A stretch of 64,000 nucleotides of DNA from Rubrivivax sp. Its GTDB lineage: Bacteria > Pseudomonadota > Gammaproteobacteria > Burkholderiales > Burkholderiaceae_C. The translations under genes and the position numbers were made by a program. Shown one piece after another: positions 25,982 through 38,319 of this stretch (position 1 is its first letter; each line of letters starts with the position of its first letter). Under the pieces are notes generated by a model. The model was not told where the DNA came from. It worked only from the letters and a program-made list of their open reading frames with translations, and ran no database searches. The DNA is taken from positions 1,348,001 to 1,412,000 of the forward strand of contig JAHBZT010000001.1 in the NCBI GenBank assembly GCA_019635315.1. Reading direction: 5' to 3'.

Positions 25982-26167
25982 GGCTGCGCTGCTCCTGGGT
26001 TTGTCCTTCGTTTGCTCCTGATCGGCCGCCGCGGCCTGCCGGCGGACGCCCTCGCGGCGCCGACGGTAGTGGCCCCGGCGCGGGGCGTCAATGCCAGGTG
26101 CCCCGGGGCGCGGCGCAGGCGCTGCGCGCGGTGACCGCCCGTGCCGAGGGGGGCATGGCGGGTGGAC

Positions 26168-26173
26168 TAGAAT
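26168..26173 (+). promoter_or_regulatory. possible -10 element of petABC
   Basis: TAGAAT lies 43 bp upstream of the petA ATG, with no convincing -35 at 17 bp. TAGAAT/TACACT-type hexamers recur upstream of several genes here, so this is a plausible housekeeping -10. Confidence 0.35.
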
Positions 26174-26215
26174 CCGCGGTTGATCCGAATCCTTTCCAGC
26201 CTCCAGAGGACTTCC

Positions 26216-26842
26216 ATGAGCGACGCCGTCCCGGCCCCGGGCTCCGCCAATTCGATGACGGTAGACAAGGAACGGCGCACCTGGATCGCCATCACCTGCG
26301 GCGCCGGCGCGATCGGCGGCGTGGCGACGGCGATCCCCTTCGTCAGCAGCTTCGCGCCCTCGGAGCGCGCGCGCGCCGCCGGCGCGCCGGTGCAGGTGGA
26401 CATCAGCGCGCTGCAGCCGGGCCAGAAGCTGACGGTGGAATGGCGCGGCAAGCCGGTCTGGATCCTGCGCCGCACGCCCGAGCAGGTCGCGGCCCTGGCC
26501 ACGCTGGAGCCCCAGCTCGCCGATCCGTCCTCGCAGCGCACGCAGTACCCGACGCCCGAGTACGCGCGCAACCCGCACCGCTCGATCAAGGAGGAGTTCT
26601 TCGTCGGCATCGGCATCTGCACGCACCTGGGCTGCTCGCCGGGCGACAAGTTCACCCCGGGGCCGCAGCCCTCGCTGCCCGACGACTGGGCGGGCGGCTT
26701 CCTGTGCGCCTGCCACGGCTCGACCTTCGACCTCGCCGGCCGCGTGTTCAAGAACAAGCCGGCACCGGACAATCTCGAGGTGCCGCCGCACATGTACCTG
26801 TCCGACACGGTACTGTTGATCGGCGAAGACAAGCAGGCCTGA
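26216..26842 (+). CDS. petA: PetA, Rieske iron-sulfur subunit of cytochrome bc1
   Basis: 208 residues. It is the high-potential [2Fe-2S] subunit that takes electrons from ubiquinol. It has an N-terminal Tat-like/anchor region ([29 protein letters not shown], where RR precedes the helix) and the two cluster-binding motifs CTHLGC and CACHGS ([11 protein letters not shown] near residue 140; [11 protein letters not shown] near 162). AGAGGA stands 6-11 bases upstream. First gene of petABC, 36 bp before petB. Confidence 0.97.
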   Translation: MSDAVPAPGSANSMTVDKERRTWIAITCGAGAIGGVATAIPFVSSFAPSERARAAGAPVQVDISALQPGQKLTVEWRGKPVWILRRTPEQVAALATLEPQLADPSSQRTQYPTPEYARNPHRSIKEEFFVGIGICTHLGCSPGDKFTPGPQPSLPDDWAGGFLCACHGSTFDLAGRVFKNKPAPDNLEVPPHMYLSDTVLLIGEDKQA

Positions 26843-26878
26843 GCAAGCAGTACCCGCTCAACGACCGAGGCACAAGGA

Positions 26879-28285
26879 ATGGCTGAATTCAAGGAAGCAC
26901 CGGCGGGCTCGTCCGCCGTGACGCAGGCGACCGTGTGGCTGGAGAACCGGTTCCCGACCGCGTTCGCGGAGTACAAGAAGCACCTGTCCGAGTACTACGC
27001 GCCCAAGAACTTCAACTTCTGGTACTTCTTCGGCAGCCTGGCGCTGCTGGTGCTGGTGATCCAGATCGTCACCGGCATCTTCCTGGTCATGCACTACAAG
27101 CCCGACGCCGCGCTGGCCTTCGCGTCGGTCGAGTACATCATGCGCGACGTGCCCTGGGGCTGGCTGGTGCGCTACATGCACTCCACCGGCGCCAGCGCGT
27201 TCTTCGTCGTGGTCTACCTGCACATGTTCCGCGGCATGATCTACGGCAGCTACAAGAAGCCGCGCGAGCTGGTCTGGATCTTCGGCTGCGCGATCTTCCT
27301 GTGCCTGATGGCCGAGGCCTTCATGGGCTACCTGCTGCCCTGGGGCCAGATGAGCTACTGGGGCGCGCAGGTCATCATCAACCTGTTCGCCGCCATCCCC
27401 TTCATCGGCGAGGACCTGTCGATCCTGATCCGCGGCGACTACGTCGTCGGCGACGCGACGCTGAACCGCTTCTTCGCCTTCCACGTCATCGCCGTGCCGC
27501 TGGTGCTGCTGGGCCTGGTCGTCGCGCACCTGCTGGCGCTGCACGACGTGGGCAGCAACAACCCGGACGGCGTCGAGATCAAGGCCAAGAAGGACCCCAA
27601 GACCGGCGTGCCGCTGGACGGCATCCCGTTCCACCCGTACTACACGGTGCACGACATCATGGGCGTGGCCGTCTTCCTGATGATCTTCAGCGCGGTGATC
27701 TTCTTCGCGCCGGAGATGGGCGGCTACTTCCTCGAGTACAACAACTTCATCCCGGCCGACCCGCTGACGACGCCGCTGCACATCGCCCCGGTGTGGTACT
27801 TCACGCCGTACTACTCGATGCTGCGCGCGGTCACCGACCCGATGGTCACGGTGCTCGTGGTGCTGATCGGCGCCGCGGGCGTGCTGGCCACGCTGTTCGG
27901 CGGCCTGCGCGGGCCGTGGAAGTGGGCGCCGCTGATCGCCGCGCTGGTGGCCGCGGTGCTGCTGAAGTCCTTCGACGCCAAGTTCTGGGGCGTCGTCGTG
28001 ATGGGCCTGGCGGTGCTGATCATGTTCCCTCTGCCCTGGCTGGACCGCAGCCCGGTCAAGAGCATCCGCTACCGTCCGGGCTGGAACAAGTGGCTGTACG
28101 GCGTCTTCGTCGTCAACTTCCTGGTCCTGGGCTACCTCGGCATCAAGCCGCCTTCGCCCGTGGGCACGCTGGTCTCGCAGGTCGGCACGCTGTTCTACTT
28201 CGGCTTCTTCCTGCTGATGCCCTGGTGGAGCCGCATCGGCGAGTTCAAGCCGGTGCCCGAACGCGTCACCTTCCAGCCGCATTGA
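26879..28285 (+). CDS. petB: PetB, cytochrome b of the bc1 complex
   Basis: 468 residues, the full eight-helix cytochrome b (not split as in b6f). The haem-ligand helices are visible: WGWLVRYMHSTGASAFFVVVYLHMFRG and RFFAFHVIAVPLVLLGLVVAHLLALH, giving the four His. The Qo-site PEW-like region is PLHIAPVWYFTPYYSMLRAV, so the usual Glu is followed here by the P-V-W variant seen in related betaproteobacteria. The C-terminal third has three more helices. AAGGA precedes the ATG. Confidence 0.97.
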   Translation: MAEFKEAPAGSSAVTQATVWLENRFPTAFAEYKKHLSEYYAPKNFNFWYFFGSLALLVLVIQIVTGIFLVMHYKPDAALAFASVEYIMRDVPWGWLVRYMHSTGASAFFVVVYLHMFRGMIYGSYKKPRELVWIFGCAIFLCLMAEAFMGYLLPWGQMSYWGAQVIINLFAAIPFIGEDLSILIRGDYVVGDATLNRFFAFHVIAVPLVLLGLVVAHLLALHDVGSNNPDGVEIKAKKDPKTGVPLDGIPFHPYYTVHDIMGVAVFLMIFSAVIFFAPEMGGYFLEYNNFIPADPLTTPLHIAPVWYFTPYYSMLRAVTDPMVTVLVVLIGAAGVLATLFGGLRGPWKWAPLIAALVAAVLLKSFDAKFWGVVVMGLAVLIMFPLPWLDRSPVKSIRYRPGWNKWLYGVFVVNFLVLGYLGIKPPSPVGTLVSQVGTLFYFGFFLLMPWWSRIGEFKPVPERVTFQPH

Positions 28286-28302
28286 CGACGGCGGTGTCCT
28301 CC

Positions 28303-29073
28303 ATGAAGAAACTGCTCCTCTCGCTGTTCGCCGCGCTCGCCTTCGTGGCCCCGGTGCATGCCGCCGGCGGCGGCGTCGCCTGGGACAAGTTCCCGAAGGA
28401 ACGCGTCACCGACCTGGCCGCGCTGCAGCACGGCGCCAAGCTGTTCGCCAACTACTGCCTGAACTGCCACGCCGCGGCCTTCAAGCGCTACAACCGGCTG
28501 CGCGACATCGGCCTGACCGAGGAGCAGATCCGCGACAACCTGGTCTTCACCGGCGCCAAGGTCGGCGACACCATGCACGTCGCGCTGGACCCCAAGGAAG
28601 CCAAGGAATGGTTCGGCAAGGTGCCGCCCGACCTGACGCTGATCGCGCGTTCGCGCTCGGCGGCCGGGCAGGGCAGCGGGGCCGACTACCTCTACACCTA
28701 CCTGCGCACCTACTACCGCGACGACAGCAAGCTCACCGGCTGGAACAACCTGGCCTTCCCGGACGTCGGCATGCCGCACGTGCTGTGGGAACTGCAGGGC
28801 CAGCAGCGCGCCGTCTATGCGGAGGAGAAGGACCCGCACGACCCGGCCAGGACGGTGCAGGTGTTCAAGGGCTTCGAGCAGATCACGCCGGGCACGCTGA
28901 CCCCGGCCCAGTACAACGAGGCGGTGGCCGACCTGGTGGCCTACCTGCAGTGGATGGCCGAGCCGGTGCAGACCAGCCGCGTGCGCCTGGGCGTCTGGGT
29001 GCTGCTGTTCCTGGGCGTGTTCACGGTCATCGCCTGGCGGCTGAACGCGGCGTTCTGGAAGGACGTCAAGTAG
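28303..29073 (+). CDS. petC: PetC, cytochrome c1
   Basis: 256 residues. It has a signal peptide KKLLLSLFAALAFVAPVHAAGG, the haem c motif CLNCH (NYCLNCHAAAFKRYNRL), a distal Met region VGMPHVLWELQGQQR, and a C-terminal membrane anchor RVRLGVWVLLFLGVFTVIAW. It passes electrons from the Rieske protein to soluble or membrane cytochromes. It lies 17 bp after petB and is followed by a probable terminator. Confidence 0.97.
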   Translation: MKKLLLSLFAALAFVAPVHAAGGGVAWDKFPKERVTDLAALQHGAKLFANYCLNCHAAAFKRYNRLRDIGLTEEQIRDNLVFTGAKVGDTMHVALDPKEAKEWFGKVPPDLTLIARSRSAAGQGSGADYLYTYLRTYYRDDSKLTGWNNLAFPDVGMPHVLWELQGQQRAVYAEEKDPHDPARTVQVFKGFEQITPGTLTPAQYNEAVADLVAYLQWMAEPVQTSRVRLGVWVLLFLGVFTVIAWRLNAAFWKDVK

Positions 29074-29113
29074 CCGCCATGCAGTGGCCCGGCCGGCGCG
29101 GCCGGGTCGCGAG

Positions 29114-29150
29114 CGCAGTGCAAGCCGCGGCCTGCACTGCGTTTGTCTTT
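29114..29150 (+). terminator. probable rho-independent terminator after petC
   Basis: A 9-bp perfect stem (29114-29122 CGCAGTGCA against 29133-29141) with a 10-nt loop is followed by TTTGTCTTT. It lies 40 bp past the petC stop and before sspA. Confidence 0.6.
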
Positions 29151-29223
29151 GGAGGGTCTGCCGCCCGGCCCGGGGCCGCGGCGCGCGACGACGAGTGGTA
29201 GTCAAGACGAGAGGCGACAAGCC

Positions 29224-29835
29224 ATGATGGTCCTTTACTCGGGCACGACCTGCCCCTATTCGCACCGCTGCCGCTTCGTGCTGTTCGAGAAGGGCATGGA
29301 CTTCGAGATCCGCGACGTGGACATCTTCGCGAAGCCCGAGGACATCGCGCTGATGAACCCGTACAACGAGGTGCCCATCCTGGTGGAGCGCGACCTCATC
29401 CTGTACGAGAGCCACATCATCAACGAGTACATCGACGAGCGCTTCCCGCACCCGCAGCTGATGCCGGGCGACCCGGTGGCGCGCGCGCGCGTGCGGCTGT
29501 TCCTGTTCAACTTCGAGAAGGAGCTGTTCAGCAACGTCAACCTGCTCGAGGGCCGCGGCGTCAAGGCGACCGAGAAGCAGCTCGAGAAGGCGCGCGAGCA
29601 GATCCGCGACCGGCTCACGCAGCTGGCGCCCATCTTCCTGAAGAACAAGTACATGCTGGGCGACGACTTCAGCATGCTCGACGTGGCGATCGCGCCGCTG
29701 CTGTGGCGGCTGGACTACTACGGCATCGACCTCAGCAAGAACGCGGTGCCGCTGCTGAAGTACGCCGAGCGCATCTTCTCGCGCCCGGCCTACATCGAGG
29801 CGCTGACGCCTTCCGAGAAGGTGATGCGCAAGTAG
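29224..29835 (+). CDS. sspA: SspA, stringent starvation protein A (GST fold)
   Basis: 203 residues. It is a glutathione-S-transferase-like protein that binds RNA polymerase during stress. N-terminal thioredoxin fold MVLYSGTTCPYSHRCRFVLFEKGMDFEIRDVD, then the conserved PYNEVPILVERDLILYESHIINEYIDERFPHPQLMP. The first of two adjacent ATGs is used, with GAGAGG upstream. As in many betaproteobacteria it follows petABC and precedes sspB. Confidence 0.95.
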   Translation: MMVLYSGTTCPYSHRCRFVLFEKGMDFEIRDVDIFAKPEDIALMNPYNEVPILVERDLILYESHIINEYIDERFPHPQLMPGDPVARARVRLFLFNFEKELFSNVNLLEGRGVKATEKQLEKAREQIRDRLTQLAPIFLKNKYMLGDDFSMLDVAIAPLLWRLDYYGIDLSKNAVPLLKYAERIFSRPAYIEALTPSEKVMRK

Positions 29836-29855
29836 GCCCGGGGGTCGGTCTGTCC

Positions 29856-30356
29856 ATGTCCGCCACCGGCGACAACCAGGGCACGTCCACACGCCCGTAC
29901 CTGCTGCGGGCGCTGCACGACTGGTGCACCGACAACGGCTTCACGCCCTACATCGCGGTCCACGTCGACGCCAGCGTGCAGGTGCCGATGGAGTACGTGA
30001 AGAACAACGAGATCGTGCTCAACGTCGGCTTCGAGGCCACCTCGGGGCTGAAGCTGGGCAACGAGTTCATCGAGTTCAAGGCGCGCTTCGGCGGCGTCTC
30101 GCGCGAGATCGTCGTGCCGGTGGACCATGTGGTGGCGATCTATGCGCGCGAGAACGGCCAGGGCATGGCCTTCCCGATGCCGGCCGAAGGCGCGCCGCGG
30201 CCCGGCGCCGCCGCCCCCGAGCCGGCGCCGGCGCGCGGCCTGCGCCTGGCCAGCACCGAGCCCCCGGCCGACGAGCCGGCCGGCGACGGCGACGAGCCGC
30301 CGCCCGAACCCGCCGGGCCGGGTGCCGGCCGGCCGGCACTGAAGCGCATCAAGTAG
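29856..30356 (+). CDS. sspB: SspB, ClpXP adaptor protein
   Basis: 166 residues. It brings ssrA-tagged proteins to ClpXP. The folded domain is residues 12-110 (RPYLLRALHDWCTDNGFTPYIAVHVD; then NNEIVLNVGFEATSGLKLGNEFIEFKARFGG). A long Pro/Ala linker leads to a basic end ALKRIK, equivalent to the ClpX-binding tail (usually LRVVK-like). It lies 20 bp after sspA, so the two are one unit. Confidence 0.95.
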   Translation: MSATGDNQGTSTRPYLLRALHDWCTDNGFTPYIAVHVDASVQVPMEYVKNNEIVLNVGFEATSGLKLGNEFIEFKARFGGVSREIVVPVDHVVAIYARENGQGMAFPMPAEGAPRPGAAAPEPAPARGLRLASTEPPADEPAGDGDEPPPEPAGPGAGRPALKRIK

Positions 30357-30389
30357 TTTCCGGCGCCGCCCGCGCGCCGCCCCGGCTCC

Positions 30390-30395
30390 TAGAAT
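30390..30395 (+). promoter_or_regulatory. possible -10 element of tRNA-Thr
   Basis: TAGAAT ends 11 bp before the mature tRNA 5' end, the expected place for a -10. No clear -35 is visible. Confidence 0.4.
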
Positions 30396-30406
30396 CGCCC
30401 CTCCCG

Positions 30407-30482
30407 GCCGGCTTAGCTCAGCTGGTAGAGCACCCGCCTTGTAAGCGGAAGGTCGTCAGTTCGACTCTGACAGCCGGCACCA
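30407..30482 (+). tRNA. tRNA-Thr (anticodon TGT), CCA encoded
   Basis: 76 nt. Acceptor GCCGGCT pairs with AGCCGGC; D stem GCTC/GAGC; anticodon loop CTTGTAA with TGT; T arm GTCAG-TTCGACT-CTGAC; genomic ACCA end. The top pair of the anticodon stem reads C-A (27/43) while the other four pairs are sound. It reads ACA and, by wobble, ACG. Confidence 0.97.
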
Positions 30483-30514
30483 CGGCCCGCCCGTGCCCGC
30501 CAGGGCGCGGGCCC

Positions 30515-30829
30515 TCAAGCGCGCGGAAGCACCTTGACCTTCAGCGAAGCATCCGGCCACCCCGCGGCGGCGAGCGCGGCGTTCAGCTGCGGCAGCAGCT
30601 GGCGCAGCTTGGCTGCGACCGCCGGGCTGTCGGCGAGCAGCACCCAGCCCTTGTCGTCCAGCGGCCCCGGGCGCACCGCGGCGCGCAGCGACTCGGGCAG
30701 CAGCGGCGCCACGACGCCGTCGAAGCGCGCGCGCGCGGCACGCACGCGCGCCAGCAAGTGCGACAGTGGCTCGCTGGCGCCCAGCGCGTCGGCCAGCGCG
30801 ACGGTTCCGAGGGGCGGCGGGGCGCTCAT
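30515..30829 (-). CDS. DciA/DUF721-type protein
   Basis: 104 residues. DciA proteins load or partner the replicative helicase DnaB in bacteria without DnaC. The sequence GWVLLADSPAVAAKLRQLLPQLNAALAAAGW matches the KH-like core of DUF721 (KGxLxVxxxSSxxAxxLRxL pattern), and LSHLLARVRAARARFDGVVAPLLPESLRAAVRPG precedes it, as usual. Position opposite an M23 peptidase and secA is the standard betaproteobacterial setting. The family is short and variable, hence the lower certainty. Confidence 0.75.
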   Translation of the reverse strand: MSAPPPLGTVALADALGASEPLSHLLARVRAARARFDGVVAPLLPESLRAAVRPGPLDDKGWVLLADSPAVAAKLRQLLPQLNAALAAAGWPDASLKVKVLPRA

Positions 30830-30844
30830 GCACGGAGTCTAGCG

Positions 30845-31840
30845 ATGCAGCTGATGATCACCGACGGCCGCCTCGCGCGCACGCGCGTGCTGCGGATCCG
30901 GCGCTGGCAGCTCGCGCTGGCCGGCGCGGTGCTGGCGGCGCTGCTGATGCTGCTCGCCGGCCTCGCCTACCACGCCGTCTTCCAGAAGGCGGCGCGCGAG
31001 GGCTGGCCGCTGATCAGCCCGGTGCTGCGGCTGGTCGTGCACGACGAGATCGCCGAGCAGGAGCGCGTGATGCGCGACAACCTGGCGGCGATGGCGCAGA
31101 AGGTCGGCGAGATGCAGGCGCGCATGGTGCGGCTGGAGGCGATGGGCGAACGCATCGGCAGCCTCGCCGGCGTGAAGCCCGACGAGCTGCCGCCGGCGCG
31201 CGCCGCGTCCGCTGCCGCCGGGTCGCCGGCCGACGGCGCCGGCCGAGGCGACGGCAGCGGCGGCCCCTACCTGCCGGTCGACAGCCCGTCGCTGGAGCAG
31301 CTGCAGGCGCTGGTCGGCGGCCTGCACGAGGCGGCCGACCTGCATGCCGACGTCTTCACGCTGATCGAGGCGCGGCTGCTGGAGACCCGGCTGCGCGCGC
31401 TGATGGTGCCCAGCATCGCGCCGGTGGACGTGGCGCCCGGCTCGGGCTTCGGCTTCCGCAGCGACCCCTTCACCGGCCGCCGCGCGCTGCACAACGGGCT
31501 GGACTTCCCGGCGCTGCCCGGCACGCCCATCCATGCCGCGGCCGGCGGCATCGTCAGCGTGCGCGAGTGGCACCCGGCCTACGGCCAGATGCTGGAGATC
31601 GACCACGGCAACGGCCTGGTCACGCGCTACGCGCACTGCGAGGCGGTCGAGGTCGCGCTCGGCGCGCTGGTGCGCCGCGGCCAGCGCATCGCGCGCGTGG
31701 GCAGCAGCGGCCGCTCGACCGGCCCGCACCTGCACTTCGAGGTGCTGCTCGGCGGTGCTCCGCAGGACCCGGCGCGGTTCCTGCCGGCCACGGCGGCGGC
31801 CGCGCCGGCGGCCTTCGCGGCGAGGCCGGCGCCGCGCTGA
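30845..31840 (+). CDS. M23-family metallopeptidase, membrane anchored
   Basis: 331 residues. One N-terminal membrane helix (LALAGAVLAALLMLLAGLAYHAVF), a coiled-coil stalk (EQERVMRDNLAAMAQKVGEMQARMVRLEAMGERIG), and a LytM domain with the metal-binding motifs HNGLDFPA (H-x3-D) and HLHFEV, plus the typical TGRRALHNGLD and RVGSSGRSTGPHLH. All LytM zinc ligands look present, so it may be an active peptidoglycan endopeptidase or an amidase activator at the cell envelope. Precedes secA, as in relatives. Confidence 0.9.
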   Translation: MQLMITDGRLARTRVLRIRRWQLALAGAVLAALLMLLAGLAYHAVFQKAAREGWPLISPVLRLVVHDEIAEQERVMRDNLAAMAQKVGEMQARMVRLEAMGERIGSLAGVKPDELPPARAASAAAGSPADGAGRGDGSGGPYLPVDSPSLEQLQALVGGLHEAADLHADVFTLIEARLLETRLRALMVPSIAPVDVAPGSGFGFRSDPFTGRRALHNGLDFPALPGTPIHAAAGGIVSVREWHPAYGQMLEIDHGNGLVTRYAHCEAVEVALGALVRRGQRIARVGSSGRSTGPHLHFEVLLGGAPQDPARFLPATAAAAPAAFAARPAPR

Positions 31841-31874
31841 ACGACCGGACGCCGCCCGGGGCGGGGCGGTCGGC

Positions 31875-31880
31875 TAAACT
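31875..31880 (+). promoter_or_regulatory. possible -10 element of secA
   Basis: TAAACT within the 217-bp space between the peptidase and secA, about 178 bp upstream of the secA start; such a long leader could allow SecM-like or other control, but no leader peptide is evident. No clear -35. Confidence 0.35.
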
Positions 31881-32057
31881 CGGGCGCTTTGTGTCCGGCG
31901 TCCGCGCCCCGGCGCCACGCTGCACCGCCAGGCGCGCCGTCGGTACCGCCGGTCCATCGCGAACCCCGCCCCGTCGCCGGGCCCGCGGCCGGGCGCCGCC
32001 GGCCCGCGATGCCGGCGCCGGCCCCGGGGCCGCCCGCGCCAACCACCACGTCGCCGC

Positions 32058-34823
<2,766 letters not shown>

Positions 34824-34839
34824 CGCGGCAGGGCGGGGC

Positions 34840-35418
34840 GTGGATCGCGAGACGCTGATCCGCGCCCCGCGCGAGCTGCGCACGCCGCGGCTGCTGCTGG
34901 CGGCGCCGCGCCCGGAGTTTGCCGCGCCCTTCGTCGCGAGCCTGAACCGCAGCCTGCCCGGCCTGGGCTACATCGCGTGGGCGCAGCGGCCGCAGACGCC
35001 GGACTGGGCGGTGCGCTTCATGCGCGGCGGCCTCGAGGACGTCGAGGCCGGCGAGTACCTGGTCTTCTACGCCTTCCTGCCCGGGCGCGAACCCGACGAG
35101 GGCTACGTCGGCCGCATCGACCTGCACAGCTGGGACTTCGAGGCGCCGCGCTGCGAGGTCGGCTATGTCGGCGACAGCCGCCACGCCGGCCGCGGGCTGA
35201 TGCGCGAGGCGGTGCTGGCCTGCGTGCAGCTCGCCTTCGGGCTCGGGGCGGCGCGCGTGCAGGCGCTCAGCGAGGCCGGCAACGCGCGGGCGCTGCACTT
35301 CGCCGAGCGCGCGCTGGGCTTCGTGCGCGAGGGCGTGCTGCGGCACTACGAACGCGACGCGCAAGGGCGGCTGGGCGATCAGGTGATGTTCGCTGCCTAC
35401 AATCCCGACGCGCGCTGA
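34840..35418 (+). CDS. GNAT acetyltransferase, RimJ/RimL-like
   Basis: 192 residues, GTG start 16 bp after secA. Acetyl-CoA-dependent transferase of the ribosomal-protein/small-molecule N-acetyltransferase group: [22 protein letters not shown] at the start, [38 protein letters not shown] containing the acetyl-CoA loop (residues 95-130), then [26 protein letters not shown]. Substrate unknown. The tail of this gene contains a possible -10 for argJ. Confidence 0.9.
   Translation: MDRETLIRAPRELRTPRLLLAAPRPEFAAPFVASLNRSLPGLGYIAWAQRPQTPDWAVRFMRGGLEDVEAGEYLVFYAFLPGREPDEGYVGRIDLHSWDFEAPRCEVGYVGDSRHAGRGLMREAVLACVQLAFGLGAARVQALSEAGNARALHFAERALGFVREGVLRHYERDAQGRLGDQVMFAAYNPDAR
35398..35403 (+). promoter_or_regulatory. 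possible -10 element of argJ
   Basis: TACAAT near the 3' end of the GNAT gene, 98 bp upstream of argJ. No clear -35 at 17 bp. Confidence 0.3.
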
Positions 35419-35500
35419 GCGGCGCTCCGAGGGGGCGCCCCGAGCGCCGTGCCACGGATGCGCCGGCCCGCCGCCGGCGCGGCCCCAACGAGAGAGCGCC

Positions 35501-36742
35501 ATGCCCGTCAACCTGTCCGCCCTGCAGCCGCAGGACCTCCTTCCGGTGCCCGGCCTGCGCATCGGCGTCACGATGGCCGGCATCCGCAAGGCCAACCGGC
35601 GCGACCTCGTCGTCTTCGCGCTCGACGAAGGCGCGGCGGTGGCCGGTGTCTTCACCAGCAACCGCTTCTGCGCCGCCCCGGTGCAGCTGTGCCGCGAGCA
35701 TCTCGGCGCCGCGGCGGCCGGCGGCGCGGGCATCCGCGCGCTGCTGGTCAATACCGGCAATGCCAACGCCGGCACCGGCGCCGACGGCCTGGCGCGCGCG
35801 CGCCGCAGCTGCGCCGCGCTGGGCGCGCTGCTGGGCGTGGCGCCGCAGCAGGTGCTGCCCTTCTCCACCGGCGTGATCATGGAGACGCTGCCGGTGGAGC
35901 GCATCGAGGCCGGCCTGCCCGCCGCGCTGGCCGCGCTGGGCGGCGCCAACTGGTTCGAGGCCGCGCACGGCATCATGACCACCGACACGGTGCCCAAGGG
36001 CGCGTCGCGCCAGGTGGCCATCGGCGGCCGCACGGTCACCGTCACCGGCATCAGCAAGGGGGCGGGCATGATCCGGCCCGACATGGCGACGATGCTGGGC
36101 TTCGTCGCCACCGACGCCGTCATCGCGCCTTCGCTGCTGCAGCCGCTCTTGCAGCGCGCGGCGGATGCCAGCTTCAACCGCATCACGATCGACGGCGACA
36201 TGTCGACCAACGACTCGTTCGTGCTGGTCGCCACGCAGCGCGCCGGGCACGACCCGATCACCGCGCTGGACTCGGCCGAGGGCCGCGCGCTGGCGCAGGC
36301 CGTGGAGGCGGTCGCGGTGCAGCTGGCGCAGGCCATCGTGCGCGACGGCGAGGGCGCGACCAAGTTCATCACCGTGCATGTGCAGGGCGGTCGCGACGAG
36401 GCCGAGTGCCGGCGCGCCGCCTACGCGGTCGCGCATTCGCCGCTGGTCAAGACCGCCTTCTTCGCCAGCGACCCCAACCTGGGCCGCATCCTGGCCGCGG
36501 TGGGCTATGCCGGCATCGGCGACCTGGACCAGGGGCTGATCGACCTCTTCCTCGACGACGTGCACGTGGTGCGCGCCGGCGGCCGCCACCCCGACTACCG
36601 CGAGGAGGACGGCCAGCGCGTGATGAAGGGCAGCGAGATCACGGTGCGCGTGCACCTGCACCGCGGCGACGCCGAGGCCCTGGTCTGGACCTGCGACCTG
36701 TCGCACGACTACGTCAGCATCAACGCCGACTACCGCTCGTAG
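35501..36742 (+). CDS. argJ: ArgJ, bifunctional ornithine acetyltransferase / N-acetylglutamate synthase
   Basis: 413 residues. It transfers acetyl from N-acetylornithine to glutamate in the cyclic arginine pathway. The self-cleavage site is present as MATMLGF, with nucleophile Thr197, preceded by [15 protein letters not shown]. Other family stretches: [51 protein letters not shown] and [12 protein letters not shown]. Ends in the usual [11 protein letters not shown] free-standing gene between the GNAT and MFS genes, as often found beside secA in this order. Confidence 0.98.
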   Translation: MPVNLSALQPQDLLPVPGLRIGVTMAGIRKANRRDLVVFALDEGAAVAGVFTSNRFCAAPVQLCREHLGAAAAGGAGIRALLVNTGNANAGTGADGLARARRSCAALGALLGVAPQQVLPFSTGVIMETLPVERIEAGLPAALAALGGANWFEAAHGIMTTDTVPKGASRQVAIGGRTVTVTGISKGAGMIRPDMATMLGFVATDAVIAPSLLQPLLQRAADASFNRITIDGDMSTNDSFVLVATQRAGHDPITALDSAEGRALAQAVEAVAVQLAQAIVRDGEGATKFITVHVQGGRDEAECRRAAYAVAHSPLVKTAFFASDPNLGRILAAVGYAGIGDLDQGLIDLFLDDVHVVRAGGRHPDYREEDGQRVMKGSEITVRVHLHRGDAEALVWTCDLSHDYVSINADYRS

Positions 36743-36820
36743 CGCTGCCTTGAAGCCCCCCTGCCGCCGCGCACCGGCCGGCGCGGACCGCGTCCGTGCC
36801 CGGGCGGCGGAGGGCCGGGC

Positions 36821-38167
36821 GTGAGCTGGCGGCGCCGGCTCGCGCTGCCCAGGCTGCCGCCCGGCGACCTGCTGCGCGACCCCAGCTACCTGCGGCTGTG
36901 GACCTCCATCCTGACCAGCAGCTTCGGCAACCAGGTGATGATGCTGGCGCTGCCGCTGACCGCGGCGGTGCTGCTGCAGGCCAGCCCGACGCAGATGGGG
37001 CTGCTGACGGCGATCGAGCTCACGCCCTTCCTGCTGTTCTCGCTGCCCTCGGGCGTGTGGCTGGACCGCGTGCGCAAGCTGCCGGTCTACGTGGTCGGCG
37101 AGCTGATGGTCGCGCTGGCGGCGGCCAGCGTGCCGCTGGCCTGGTGGCTGGGCTGGCTCAGCATGGGCTGGCTCTACGTGGTCGGCTTCCTGGTCGGGCT
37201 CGTGCACACGGTGTCCGGCAGCGCGGCGCAGATCGTGCTGACGCAGGTCGTCGCGCGCGAGCGGCTCGTCGAGGCGCATGCCAAGAATGCGCTCGCGAGC
37301 TCGGGCGCGGAAGTCGCCGGGCCCGGGCTGGCCGGCGCGCTGATCAAGGCCTTCGGCGCGCCGCTGGCGCTGCTGCTCAACGCGCTGCTGCTGGTCGCCT
37401 CGGCGGCGATCCTGAAGGGCATCCGCGTGCATGAGCGGCGCGATGCGCGGCCGGCGGGCATGGCGCATTTCTGGCGCGACCTCGTCGCCGGCCTGCGCTT
37501 CTGCGCCGGCACCCGGCTGCTGGTCACGCTGGCGGTGCTGATGGGCGTCTGGCAGATGTGCCACTACGCGGCGCTGACGGTGCAGATCCTGTTCGCGACG
37601 CGCACGCTGGGCATGTCCGAGCAGGCGGTGGGCCTGAGCTACATGGGCATGGGCGTGGGCACCATCGTCGGCAGCGTCTGGGGGCGCCGGGTCAGCCACC
37701 GCATCGGGCCCGGGCCCTGCCTGGTCGTCGGCTATGCCGTCGTCGGCGCCGGCTGGCTGCTGGCCGCGGCGGCACCGGTGGGCGCCTGGGGCGTGGCGGC
37801 CTTCGCACTGATGATGGCCGCCTTCTCCACCGGCGCCGTCTTCATCTTCATCAACTTCCTCGCGTTGCGCCAGGCGGTGACACCGCAGCCGCTGCTCGGC
37901 CGCATGACGAGCACGATGCGCTGGCTGACGCTGCTGGCCGCCGCGCCGGGCGCGCTGCTCGGCGGCTGGCTGGGCGAACATGTCGGGCTGCGCGCGGCGC
38001 TGGCCTTCGCCGGCGGCGTGTCGGTGCTGCTGGTGCTGGTGGCCTGGCGGCTGCCGCTGATCCGCCAGCTCAAGTCGCTGCCGGAGCCGGAACGCGAGAG
38101 CGACTGGATCGGCGCCGAGGCGGCGACCGGCTTCCTGCCCGAACGCGAAGACCGCAACGAACGCTGA
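36821..38167 (+). CDS. MFS exporter (EntS-like, MFS_3)
   Basis: 448 residues, GTG start. About 12 membrane helices with the MFS loop DRVRKLPVYVVGEL between helices 2 and 3 (VWLDRVRKLP). The opening PSYLRLWTSILTSSFGNQVMMLALPLTAAVLL and GPGLAGALIKAFGAPLALLLNALLLV are typical of the MFS_3/enterobactin-exporter branch. A short hydrophilic C-terminus follows. Substrate unknown; no biosynthetic genes for a siderophore are near. Confidence 0.88.
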   Translation: MSWRRRLALPRLPPGDLLRDPSYLRLWTSILTSSFGNQVMMLALPLTAAVLLQASPTQMGLLTAIELTPFLLFSLPSGVWLDRVRKLPVYVVGELMVALAAASVPLAWWLGWLSMGWLYVVGFLVGLVHTVSGSAAQIVLTQVVARERLVEAHAKNALASSGAEVAGPGLAGALIKAFGAPLALLLNALLLVASAAILKGIRVHERRDARPAGMAHFWRDLVAGLRFCAGTRLLVTLAVLMGVWQMCHYAALTVQILFATRTLGMSEQAVGLSYMGMGVGTIVGSVWGRRVSHRIGPGPCLVVGYAVVGAGWLLAAAAPVGAWGVAAFALMMAAFSTGAVFIFINFLALRQAVTPQPLLGRMTSTMRWLTLLAAAPGALLGGWLGEHVGLRAALAFAGGVSVLLVLVAWRLPLIRQLKSLPEPERESDWIGAEAATGFLPEREDRNER

Positions 38168-38319
38168 CGCCCGGGCGCGGGCGGGCTGTCGGGATTCCTG
38201 ACACGGCGGTCGCGATGCCGGCCGTCGATCGTGTCGCATCAAGGACTTGCGTGCAGGGCGCGGATCTTGCGTGCCGCTTCGATATCCCGTTTGGACGATC
38301 AACGATCCGGAGTCCTGTC

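Noticed and set aside
23039-26134. 1031-codon plus-strand frame
   Set aside because: Shadow of the DUF1631 gene and mscL.
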